In this document: positions 1 to 7,594 of the stretch, one piece after another
How the letters are laid out: the number at the start of each line of letters is the position of its first letter
How positions within the stretch are numbered: position 1 is the stretch's first letter
Source of the DNA: Bacteroidota bacterium
Lineage (GTDB): Bacteria; Bacteroidota; Ignavibacteria; Ignavibacteriales; Ignavibacteriaceae
Length of the DNA stretch: 64,000 nucleotides
Direction of reading: 5' to 3'
NCBI GenBank assembly: GCA_022573715.1
Contig: JACZTL010000008.1
Coordinates: 1-64,000 of the forward strand
Position numbers and translations under genes: made by a program
Notes under the pieces: model-generated
The model's input: the letters and a program-made list of their open reading frames with translations, nothing else
Database searches by the model: none
What the model was told of the DNA's origin: nothing

Positions 1-259
1 TAATTAATCTTAATAATTTCAATTTATTTTTTTTAAAATTATTATAAAAATAGTTGGAATTATACCCCATAATTCACATATTTGATAGCTAATAAACTTC
101 TCACGTCATTTTATACAAATATAATACGAGGCATATATATGTCAGAGAACATTAATCTTGAAATGAAACTGAAAGGAAGTCTTGGCAAAGTCCGGCTTTA
201 GACAGACGACGTAACGTTTGTAGTACTCAAAATGAAATAAGAAATTTAAGTACAGATTT
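1..259. other. AT-rich edge region without a supported gene
   Basis: No gene is supported here. A 20-codon open frame on the plus strand at 139-201 starts with ATG after a purine-rich ACGAGG, but it has no recognisable product and ends at TAG. It could be the 5' remnant of a lost gene. The rest is AT-rich and holds no convincing hairpin. Confidence 0.4.
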
Positions 260-865
260 TTATGTATGTTTCCAATTTGTAGGATCATTACTGTCATTAG
301 GGGATAGCCCGAGTATATCATCTTTTGAATTTACACCTAAACCTAATACAGTTCTATTTGCATAATTGAAATAACTTACTACTTGGTTGATCTCTAATAT
401 TTCTCCATCTGTAAATCCACCGTCTCTTAATTCAGCGATATCATTTTCTTGTATGTTACTTGGTGAGGTTGTAAGTTTTTTTGAATAGAGTAAACCTAGC
501 CTAAAATTAGTTTTTAATGAGTTATTAAAATTATCTTGATAAATGGAGTTTATTATACTATCAAATTTAGATTTATTATTTAATAATCTTTTTAACCCTT
601 CCGAATGATGATCAACACAATAAGTACATTTGTTTAAGTGACTGATGTAAACGCCTATCGTTTCCAAATACCATTTTGGTAAAGTATTGTTAGAATTGTG
701 AAGTACATTCTTGTATAAAGTTAAATGCCCTAATAAACTATGCGGCCTAAGGCTTTGGACAGTAAGAATATTGTCAACGTTGTTATTTGGGCCCTTAACT
801 CTGTCATACAATTTTTTTAATTGATTATCTGCATTATTGTAATCAATTTCTTTTATCCAGCTCAT
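260..865 (-). CDS. AhpD-like / carboxymuconolactone decarboxylase-family protein (peroxidase-related)
   Basis: A 201-residue protein with the AhpD core signature: a CxxC pair at about residues 80 and 83 followed by His86 (CTYCVDHH) inside a helical region. In AhpD relatives such a pair carries out thiol-disulfide peroxidase chemistry, and the length fits the 'uncharacterized peroxidase-related enzyme' subgroup (about 180-200 residues). It starts with ATG on the minus strand and sits 56 bp downstream of the acetyltransferase gene, so the two could share a transcript. The substrate is unknown. A second, shorter CMD-family protein without CxxC lies at 21392-21703. Confidence 0.8.
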   Translation of the reverse strand: MSWIKEIDYNNADNQLKKLYDRVKGPNNNVDNILTVQSLRPHSLLGHLTLYKNVLHNSNNTLPKWYLETIGVYISHLNKCTYCVDHHSEGLKRLLNNKSKFDSIINSIYQDNFNNSLKTNFRLGLLYSKKLTTSPSNIQENDIAELRDGGFTDGEILEINQVVSYFNYANRTVLGLGVNSKDDILGLSPNDSNDPTNWKHT

Positions 866-921
866 AATTAGTTCTCTTTTTTTGTTAATTCAGTATCCGT
901 TTTTTTTTACTCTTTTGAGGA

Positions 922-1326
922 CTATCTTTCCATCCATTTGTCAGTATTTGTTATAGTTGTAAAGTCGAATTTTTTGTAAAGATTGTGAGCATCTTTAGTA
1001 GCGAGCAACCACTTTTTTACATCATTAAACTCTTGGTGATTTAATATTTCATTTAAAAAATATTTAGAATACCCTCTACCTCTTTGCTCTTCAATAATAA
1101 ATACATCCATAAGATATGCAAAAACTACTTTATCAGTAAGCACTCTTGCAAAACCGATTTGATTATTATTAAGATAGATTCCAAAACAAATTGAATTATC
1201 AATAGATGTTTTAACCTGCTTTAATGTTCTGCCTTTTGCCCAATATGATTTAGTTAAAAAAGAATGTATTAATGGGATATCTAATTTTTCTTTTTCGGTA
1301 GAGACTAAAAGATCAACTGAGTTCAT
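922..1326 (-). CDS. GNAT family N-acetyltransferase
   Basis: A 134-residue single-domain GNAT protein. It shows the acetyl-CoA pyrophosphate-binding motif A as RGRGYSKYF at about residues 82-90, preceded by the beta-strand LMDVFIIEE, and the C-terminal LYKKFDF segment typical of small GNATs. It would transfer an acetyl group from acetyl-CoA to an amine; the acceptor cannot be read from sequence. The length is complete for the family. It is transcribed leftward and may be cotranscribed with the AhpD-like gene. Confidence 0.85.
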   Translation of the reverse strand: MNSVDLLVSTEKEKLDIPLIHSFLTKSYWAKGRTLKQVKTSIDNSICFGIYLNNNQIGFARVLTDKVVFAYLMDVFIIEEQRGRGYSKYFLNEILNHQEFNDVKKWLLATKDAHNLYKKFDFTTITNTDKWMER

Positions 1327-1368
1327 AAAATTCCCTTATTATAAAAAATTATGAACTCAATTTAAATA

Positions 1369-2127
1369 CTATTTCAATAAAATCATTTTGTTACTTTGAA
1401 CAAAGTTTCCGGCTATTATTCTATAATAATAAACTCCGCTGGATAAATTATTAGCATTAAAGTCCACAGAATATTTACCGGCTGAAAAATTTTTATTAAG
1501 CAATTCTTTTACCTTTTTTCCAAGTTGATCGTAAATAGTTAAATTTACATTGGTAGCTTCAGGAATTGAAAATTGAATTTTAGTAGACGGGTTAAACGGG
1601 TTGGGGTAATTCTGAGACAAAGCGAAAGAGTTAGGAATATTGTTAGATACTACATCTATTCCTGTTACGGTTGTTAAAGCTGTGAACACTCCGTTTCCGT
1701 GTGTACCCACGGCAATATATCCATCAGAATCTCTGGAAAGCACCATTACACAAACAACATTGCCTATTGTTGTGGCTGCTTCATTTGCCCATACAATACT
1801 GGACCCATTAAGATTTGTAGTTGATGCAAGTCCTGTACTTGTTGCAACAAGATAAATAGTTTGCCCGTTGAAATTTAAAATTGAAGCCCATCTTGTTGAC
1901 GGACCGTCACCGGTACCGTTTGTATTTTCTTCCAGGTTACCACCGACTGATGTCCAAGTTGATCCGCCGTCTGATGTATAAAATAAACTAAGGATATTAT
2001 AGTTAGAGAATACAGCTAACGCTTTATTTGAATTTGTTTTATCTACTGCTATGCAACTTACATATCCGTTTGGCAGACCTTTACCTGTCCAAATATCAAC
2101 CGGAGTCGGATCCCCGGTATTAGGCAT
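1369..2127 (-). pseudogene. C-terminal piece of a frameshifted secreted Asp-box protein with T9SS type A sorting domain
   Basis: This 252-codon piece carries an Asp-box motif (TSDGGSTW) and, in its last about 80 residues, a complete type IX secretion sorting domain: NYPNPFNPSTKIQFSIP, then LTIYDQLGKKVKELL, then SSGVYYYRI, ending in KMILLK. It is the 3' end of the reading frame that begins at 3995. The bases between 2128 and about 2270 encode the missing protein in another frame (GWTRMDNSNVNGATISAVG ... YYGTDDGQIFRIDNA), so two compensating frameshifts separate this piece from the middle piece. The ATG at 2127 is probably not a real start. In the intact protein this domain would direct export across the outer membrane and anchoring or release. 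Confidence 0.75.
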
Positions 2128-2223
2128 TATCTATTCTGAATATTTGTCCGTCATCAGTTCCGTAATAAACAATGTGGGTACTATTCGTTTTTGAAACACC
2201 AACTGCAGAAATAGTAGCTCCGT

Positions 2224-3486
2224 TTACATTTGAGTTATCCATTCTTGTCCAACCTGAATTGCTGCTTCGGGTTTAGCCATTGTATAAGGATTAACAAAAG
2301 TTTGTCCGGTAGCATTTTGTGGATTTATTTCAGCAAAATTAGATTTTACACCGGTATCCGTAAATTTTGCCCTAAGCAAACCGCCATTTTGAAAGCTGAA
2401 GTAATAAAATGTTCTATTACTTGAAATTGCGTGGTAAGCACCATCAATACCGAAATCATCCATTACTATCCAATTATTACTGTTATCGGGATTTACAAAG
2501 AAATTTCCTCTATCCTGCATACCGCCGGTAACAATTTTAGAAGTTGAGGCGTAATCAATAGCAAAGCCGTAAAATTGAGTAGTCACATAGTTATTATTTA
2601 ACTCAGTCCAAGTAACTGTACCTGCTAAATTATCATCCGTTCTAAAAACGCCGCCGTCATTTGAGCTAAACATTATACTTGGATTTGTAAGATCGAAAAA
2701 AACTTTATGTTGATCGGGGAAATGATTTGGGTAATCACCTAATGGTCCGCTGCCGGTTCCGCCGATAATTGTGTTTGTAGAATTATTTAAAAATCCATTT
2801 TCTGATCTTACTAAATCAATTCCACCAATAAAAATAACTTCACTATCATTAGGCTTAACAGCAATAAATTGGTCATAACTTCCTTGTGTATCAAAATCGT
2901 TTGGTATGGATGAACTTCTATTCTCCCACGTTCCGGATGTATATTTCCAAAGGCTGTGACCGGAATTTCCTGCACCAGGAGTTTGTGAAAAGAAATAAAC
3001 AACATTTTCATCTGAAGGGGCAGCACTTAAAACTGTTCTGTTATAATTTGTAGGCCAACCTCCGGGTGTTATATTTGTCCAGCTACTTTTATCACCTGTT
3101 GTGCTTCTCCAAATTCCGGGATTACTATTTGCATCGCTGCTTAATGTGGAATAAACAATTCCTGTTGAAGTTACAATAACATCTGTATTATCACCTGTTA
3201 AAGAATCTCCAAGTACGGTTATCCAAGTAGTACCGCCATCTACTGATTTTAATATTCCACCAACAACTGCCGCATATATTTCATCTTGTGATGAATTTGA
3301 TTTATCTAAAGCTAATCTCCAAACATAATTAAACGGTCCGGGGTTAAATACATTCTCGTTTGAAGTTGAATTTAATTGTGTCCAAGTAACCCCATTATCG
3401 GTTGACTTAAATATACCATCACCAAGATAATCAGCAAGGCTACCTCCTGCGCTATTACCTATTTTTTCTCCTGTCCATAATACCAA
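2224..3486 (-). pseudogene. Middle piece of the frameshifted Asp-box (BNR/sortilin-like) secreted protein
   Basis: This 420-codon piece is rich in Asp-box repeats (KSTDNGVTWTQL, KSVDGGTTWITV, RSTTGDKSSW), the SxDxGxTW turns of beta-propellers found in sialidases, VPS10/sortilin and many T9SS-exported proteins. Its 5' end overlaps the N-terminal piece in another frame. The N-terminal piece reads WYYG then QEKK-stop, while this frame reads TGEKIGNSAGG. Restoring one base after the GG near 3475 would give the family-typical WYYGTGE. Its 3' end runs off frame near 2265-2285 at an AGCAGC run. All neighbouring genes are intact, which argues for real decay, but local assembly error is not excluded. 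Confidence 0.75.
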
Positions 3487-3995
3487 ATATTAGTTTTTCC
3501 GCTCCTCGTATCCTGTGCAAGTGTGGTAACACTAGCTAATTGTGGAAGAGTAGTTACTCTTGTCCAACTAGTACCGCCGTTGGTAGACCGCCACATACCT
3601 CCGGAAACACCTCCGGCTAAAATTGTATTTGATGTATTGTCAGAAACATCGATTGCAAGCGCACGCGTTCTACCTCCGATGTTTTCAGGTCCTATAGATT
3701 TCCATGTACCGATATCAAAAAATTTGTTAGTTTTATTTAAGGATTTTTTTCTAAGGAGTTCGGCATTTGGTATTGTTCTTGAAAACTGTAATTCTTTTGC
3801 TCTTATATTTTTGGGTATTTTGTTTGTTGCAGGGTCACGTAAAAGTTTAAATTCCCAGTCTAACCTTTCCTGAGGGAAATCTCTTTCAGAAACTTTTAAT
3901 ACGTTAGTCTTATTTTTAATCGGATTAGTACTTATAATTCTAAAAACCACAAAACAACTTACAAGCACAATAGAAAATATAATTAGCTTCTTCAT
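3459..3995 (-). pseudogene. N-terminal piece of the frameshifted Asp-box secreted protein (signal peptide)
   Basis: This 178-codon piece begins with a clear Sec signal peptide (MKKLIIFSIVLVSCFVVF), followed by a linker and the first Asp-box (RSTNGGTSWTRV) and the segment GPENIGGRTRALAID typical of secreted propeller proteins of this phylum. It ends prematurely at TAG after WYYGQEKK because of a one-base loss near 3475. Together with the two downstream pieces it would encode a protein of roughly 900 residues: signal peptide, beta-propeller repeats and T9SS sorting domain. Confidence 0.75.
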
Positions 3996-4010
3996 TTAGG
4001 TCCTCTCATT

Positions 4011-4487
4011 TTATTGCTCTAAAATTTTGTATTCAAAAATTTTATATAACCTTAAATCGTTATTGCTACCAATTTTAATGGATGATTTTATCTCTTTAAC
4101 GTTTCCGAAAAATTGAGAACCTACGTTAACGCCTTTATAATATTTGTTAATATTTGGAAATAATTTCTTTGTTGTCTCCTGTGTAGTAAACATAAATTTT
4201 AATTTGATATTTGTATCACGATTAAGCGGTTTTCCGAAAGCTGAACCGTAACCAAGAATAGAATCAATTTTTACTACTGTAATACAAGGGACCTTACCGC
4301 AGGGGGAATTTGGTTTATTTGTATCTAATCCTGGTTTAATTTTGAGTACTGTACCAATTATTTGTGCAAAACCCGGACTTATTTTTTTAATTTCTGAGAT
4401 GTTTTTGTTTGTTTCTTTATTACAACTTATGAAAATAATGGAGAACATAATCAGATATGGCAAACAGCCTTGGAATGTATTTTTCAT
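4011..4487 (-). CDS. Small putative lipoprotein of unknown function
   Basis: A 158-residue protein with a hydrophobic N-terminus (about residues 9-21) ending in FISCNKE, a plausible lipobox with Cys22 as the lipidated residue. The mature part contains a possible disulfide pair (SPCGKVPC at about 62-69) and beta-strand-rich sequence with no family I recognise. Its start codon is 15 bp downstream of the broken Asp-box gene, so the two were probably cotranscribed. The minus-strand start at 4487 faces the arsR operon, making 4488-4637 a divergent promoter region. Confidence 0.6.
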   Translation of the reverse strand: MKNTFQGCLPYLIMFSIIFISCNKETNKNISEIKKISPGFAQIIGTVLKIKPGLDTNKPNSPCGKVPCITVVKIDSILGYGSAFGKPLNRDTNIKLKFMFTTQETTKKLFPNINKYYKGVNVGSQFFGNVKEIKSSIKIGSNNDLRLYKIFEYKILEQ

Positions 4488-4601
4488 TCTAATTTCTTTT
4501 ATAAATTTATGGTTTAGACTATAATTTTAATTTGATAATAGTAATATAAATTATACAACGCAAGACAAATAGATCAAAAAAGTTGCATGTAAAATATATC
4601 T

Positions 4602-4617
4602 ATCGTATATTTACGAT
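4602..4617 (+). promoter_or_regulatory. Candidate ArsR operator: ATCGTA-TATT-TACGAT inverted repeat
   Basis: A perfect 6-bp inverted repeat with a 4-nt spacer lies 20 bp upstream of the arsR ATG. ArsR-family repressors bind inverted repeats overlapping their own promoters, so the position fits autoregulation released by arsenite. Binding is inferred from position and symmetry only. Confidence 0.5.
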
Positions 4618-4637
4618 TAACGATAAGATAAATAAAA

Positions 4638-4955
4638 ATGGCTTTTTCAAAAAAAGAAGAATTTAATAGAAACGATATTTGGCTGGCTGATGTTGCAAAA
4701 GCATTATCGCATCCGGCAAGAATAAAAATATTAAAGATATTAACCGGAATGAATGCTTGTATGTGTGGAGATATTGTAGAACTTCTTCCGCTTTCTCAAT
4801 CAACGGTATCTCAGCATTTAAAAGAACTAAAACGTGTTGGACTAATAACGGGCGAAATCGAAGGACTGAAAGTATGTTATTGCATAAATAACGCTAATCT
4901 ACAAAAAGCAAAATCAGAAATAAATAAATTATTTAATCAAGTATGTAAATGTTAA
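4638..4955 (+). CDS. arsR: ArsR-family arsenite-responsive transcriptional repressor
   Basis: A 105-residue winged-helix repressor. The HPARIKILKIL segment (about 25-35) opens the DNA-binding domain and STVSQHLKELKRVGLI (about 55-70) is the recognition helix region. A CxC pair (Cys41, Cys43, NACMCGDIV) sits where the ELCVCDL metal-binding motif of classical ArsR lies. A second CxC (Cys80, Cys82) and C-terminal Cys103/Cys105 could add As(III) ligands. It is first in arsR-arsM-arsC, which supports arsenic rather than another metal. A palindrome lies just upstream. The gap to arsM is 14 bp. Confidence 0.9.
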   Translation: MAFSKKEEFNRNDIWLADVAKALSHPARIKILKILTGMNACMCGDIVELLPLSQSTVSQHLKELKRVGLITGEIEGLKVCYCINNANLQKAKSEINKLFNQVCKC

Positions 4956-4969
4956 AAAAGGAGATAGAA

Positions 4970-5773
4970 ATGAACAGTAATAATGAATTAAAAAAAATCG
5001 TAAAAGAAAAATACGGTGAAATAGCAACGAAAAGCGATGAAAACTGTTGCGGTCCAACTTCCTGCTGTGGTTCATCTGATATTACAGATTATTCTGTTTT
5101 TAATGATGATTATACAAAATTAAAAGGATATGTAGCTGAAGCAGATCTTAGTTTAGGCTGCGGAGTTCCGACTGAATATGCAGATATTAAAGAAGGTAAT
5201 ATTGTACTTGATCTTGGAAGCGGTGCAGGAAACGATGTTTTTGTAGCACGCCAATTAATAGGCAATGATGGAAAAGCTATCGGATTGGATTTTACTGAAG
5301 AGATGGTAAATAAAGCAACCAAGAATAATGAAAAACTCGGCTATCTAAATGTTGAATTCAAACTTGGGGATATTGAAGAAATGCCGATTGATGATAATTC
5401 AATTGATGTAATAATTAGTAACTGTGTCTTGAACCTTGTACCGGATAAACAAAAAGCATTTTCTGAAATATATAGGACATTAAAATCAGGCGCTCATTTT
5501 TGTATATCAGATATAGTAGTAAAAGGTAATTTAAATGAAGAGTTAAAAAAGTCAGCAGAGTTGTATGCAGGTTGTGTCTCAGGAGCAATAAGTGAAGAAG
5601 AATATATAGGCAAGATTGAAGAGCAAGGTTTTAAAAATGTACAGATAAAGAAAAGAAAGAAAATAGAAATCCCGGAAAACGTACTTAAAGAATTTCTAAG
5701 TGAAGAAGGATTAAAATCATATAAAAATAATGTTGAAGGAATATTTAGCATAACTGTTACTGCCGATAAGTAA
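4970..5773 (+). CDS. arsM: Arsenite S-adenosylmethionine methyltransferase ArsM
   Basis: A class I SAM methyltransferase of 267 residues that methylates As(III). I place the start at the ATG at 4970 because GGAG lies 6 nt upstream; an upstream in-frame ATG at 4949 overlaps the arsR end and has no such site. The SAM motif DLGSGAGND is at 81-89. The three As(III)-binding cysteines of the family are present as Cys64 (SLGCG), Cys152 (SNCVLNL) and Cys202 (AGCVSGA). An N-terminal vicinal pair set, Cys26/27 and Cys32/33 (CCGPTSCC), is also typical of ArsM. It is followed 4 bp later by arsC. Confidence 0.95.
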   Translation: MNSNNELKKIVKEKYGEIATKSDENCCGPTSCCGSSDITDYSVFNDDYTKLKGYVAEADLSLGCGVPTEYADIKEGNIVLDLGSGAGNDVFVARQLIGNDGKAIGLDFTEEMVNKATKNNEKLGYLNVEFKLGDIEEMPIDDNSIDVIISNCVLNLVPDKQKAFSEIYRTLKSGAHFCISDIVVKGNLNEELKKSAELYAGCVSGAISEEEYIGKIEEQGFKNVQIKKRKKIEIPENVLKEFLSEEGLKSYKNNVEGIFSITVTADK

Positions 5774-5777
5774 CAAT

Positions 5778-6218
5778 ATGAAAACAAAAATATTAATATT
5801 ATGTACGGGTAATACGTGCCGAAGTCAAATGGCTGAAGGATTTCTTAAATCATTTGATAAAGAACTTGATGTTTACTCAGCCGGAATAAAACATGCAGAG
5901 AAAGTAAACCCAAACGCTGTTAAAGTGATGAATGAATTAGGCATTGATATTAGCGGGGGCATTCCTAATGATGTAAAAGAATTTTTGAATGACTCATTTG
6001 ATTATGTAATTACAGTTTGTGATAATGCAAAAGAGGCCTGTCCAATTTTTTCCGGTAATGTAAAAGAGCAATTACATATAGGCTTTGAAGACCCTTCTGA
6101 TGTAATAGGTAGTGAACAAGAAGTGCTTGCAGTTTTCAGGAAAATAAGAGATGAAATAAGAAGAGACTTTTATAAATTTTATGTGGAAAGAATAAATAAA
6201 ATAGATAATGTCACTTAA
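5778..6218 (+). CDS. arsC: Arsenate reductase ArsC, thioredoxin-coupled (LMW phosphatase fold)
   Basis: A 146-residue cytoplasmic reductase of As(V) to As(III). The P-loop CTGNTCRS gives the nucleophile Cys9 and Arg15. The shuttle cysteines are Cys81 and Cys88 (TVCDNAKEACP) and the general acid Asp105 lies in FEDPSD. This layout matches the Cys10/Cys82/Cys89/Asp105 set of the Staphylococcus aureus enzyme, so electrons should come from thioredoxin. It would supply arsenite to ArsM. Its last 11 bases overlap the next gene, implying translational coupling. Confidence 0.95.
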   Translation: MKTKILILCTGNTCRSQMAEGFLKSFDKELDVYSAGIKHAEKVNPNAVKVMNELGIDISGGIPNDVKEFLNDSFDYVITVCDNAKEACPIFSGNVKEQLHIGFEDPSDVIGSEQEVLAVFRKIRDEIRRDFYKFYVERINKIDNVT

Positions 6219-6927
6219 ACGAATATATATCGATTCAATTGGAGAAGTGCTACTTAAAAAAAACCGAAGATCAAAAAAAATAAGTATTAGAATAACCCCA
6301 TTTAAAGGAATAGTTGTTTCCTTACCATATTACGCCAGCTACAAAGCTGCCGAAAAGTTTGTCGAATCAAAAATAGAATGGATAAATAAGAGCCTGTTAA
6401 AAATTAAAGAGACGGAGAATAAGCGGAAAATTTTTGATGAAAATACAACTTACAAAACACGAAATCATTTATTAAAAATAGAGCAGGGCAACTCCGATAA
6501 AATATCAATATATGTTTCCAAATCGGTAATCAATGTAAAATATCCGAATTATTTAGAGGTAGTATCACCGTCGGTGCAAAAAGCAGTTATGGCAGGAATA
6601 GTAAAAGCATTAAGAAAGGAAGCAAAAGAGTACCTGCCGGCAAGGGTGGAAATGCTTGCCGGAAAATTTGGATTTAATTACAACAAATTATTTATAAAAA
6701 ATCTACGCTCCAGGTGGGGGAGTTGCTCAAACAAAAATAACATAAATCTTAATCTTCAATTAATGAAACTGCCGGACAAACTGATAAATTACGTAATTCT
6801 GCACGAACTTGTTCACACAAAAGAGAAAAATCACGGTAAGAAATTCTGGACTAAACTTAATACTATAACGGGTAATGCCAAAGCCTTGTCAAAGGAAGTG
6901 AAGAAGTATTCCACTGTTTGGTTTTGA
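6208..6927 (+). CDS. YgjP-like M48-type metallopeptidase (DUF45)
   Basis: A 239-residue protein with the zinc-peptidase signature HELVH at about 199-203 and a further His at 209 (EKNHGKKFW), plus the family-specific RSRWGSC at about 168-174. These features define the YgjP/WLM-related DUF45 group, for which E. coli YgjP is known mainly as a UTP-associated metalloprotease-like protein; the substrate here is unknown. It overlaps arsC by 11 bp and so is probably translated with the arsenic genes, though a functional link to arsenic is only suggested by position. Confidence 0.8.
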   Translation: MSLKRIYIDSIGEVLLKKNRRSKKISIRITPFKGIVVSLPYYASYKAAEKFVESKIEWINKSLLKIKETENKRKIFDENTTYKTRNHLLKIEQGNSDKISIYVSKSVINVKYPNYLEVVSPSVQKAVMAGIVKALRKEAKEYLPARVEMLAGKFGFNYNKLFIKNLRSRWGSCSNKNNINLNLQLMKLPDKLINYVILHELVHTKEKNHGKKFWTKLNTITGNAKALSKEVKKYSTVWF

Positions 6928-6938
6928 GGCGTCTTATC

Positions 6939-7069
6939 CACCCGACTAAAAGTTGGGTGTTAAAAAGTTCCATTATGTAAGAAATTTATGACCACTTCAG
7001 CACTAACACCCGAATTCATTCGGGTGAAGGAAGAGTGAACTCCTGTGTGACCTAACGGTTTCAACCGTT
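6939..7069. repeat. Cluster of three palindromic hairpins (REP-like)
   Basis: Three hairpins follow the metallopeptidase gene. The first (6939-6959) pairs CACCCGAC with GTTGGGTG around TAAAA. The second (7007-7026) pairs CACCCGAA with TTCGGGTG around TTCA. The third (7054-7069) pairs AACGGTT with AACCGTT. The first two share the CACCCGA arm, so they look like two copies of one repetitive palindromic unit about 68 nt apart. No transposase is adjacent. They could also act as transcript 3'-end structures. Confidence 0.6.
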
Positions 7070-7075
7070 TACCTG

Positions 7076-7167
7076 CATAAACTCTCCTGTGGAAAATTCC
7101 GATTAACTTCCTTAAATTGCCGCTTAAGTTATAGAGGCATAATGAAGCGTAAAACTAAAAACGACGG
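7076..7167 (+). pseudogene. Fossil copy of the umuD leader and first codons
   Basis: This 92-nt stretch aligns without gaps to 55663-55754, the promoter, leader and first codons of umuD, with about four mismatches. It includes the GAGGCATA ribosome-binding region and an ATG at 7142 followed by MKRKTK, exactly as in umuD. After codon 7 the similarity stops and the frame holds no LexA/UmuD-like sequence. I read it as the remaining 5' end of a second umuDC-type operon that was lost by deletion or recombination. Confidence 0.75.
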
Positions 7168-7278
7168 CTGTGTTAAATTTGATTATAGATTAAACCAAAT
7201 TGATGTTGACGGTAATTTGAATATTCTGATGTACTTACTGTTTCTTTAACAACACCAGAAAAAGCCGAGTTAATGTAG

Positions 7279-7484
7279 AACACACCCAATACTTTTAATC
7301 CAAGTACAGCAATTAAATTTTTTATTCCAAACACATCGGATGTTATAATAAAGATTTATGATTTAAGAGGTAGAGAAGTTAACCTTAATACATAGAGAAG
7401 ACAGCAGCGGGATTCCACATTGTTTTTTGGAACGACAGAAACATCAGAGGGATACTTGCTTCAAGCGGGGTATATTTTTACTGA
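7279..7484 (+). pseudogene. Remnant of a T9SS type A C-terminal sorting domain
   Basis: Two frames together spell a decayed sorting domain. From 7279: NTPNTFNPSTAIKFFIP, then VIIKIYDLRGREVN, ending at TAG near 7394. In another frame from 7404: AAGFHIVFWNDRN, then ILASSGVYFY, ending at TGA 7482-7484. These correspond to the canonical NYPNPFNPST...KIYDxxGREV...AGxHxVxWNGRN...SGVYFY order. There is no upstream exported protein, so this is only the tail of a lost gene. Confidence 0.75.
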
Positions 7485-7594
7485 CATTTCTGATTGAGTC
7501 ATTACAAAGAGTAATTGCATTCCATTCATTCTTTGCTTTTATTTTGCCCTCTCTTTATATTAGCACGTTAATTTTTAAATAATATTATTCCTAA

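Noticed and set aside
139-201. A 20-codon ORF near the left edge
   Set aside because: It is too short and has no recognisable product; noted only as a possible remnant.
2230-3873. Plus-strand open frames across the broken Asp-box gene (2230-2424, 3523-3873) and minus 2811-3026
   Set aside because: They are antisense or shifted readings of coding sequence that clearly encodes Asp-box repeats and a signal peptide; none has a leader, a start context or a recognisable domain.
6928-7594. CRISPR array in the hairpin region
   Set aside because: The hairpins are few, differ in sequence and spacing, and there are no regular spacers or cas genes.
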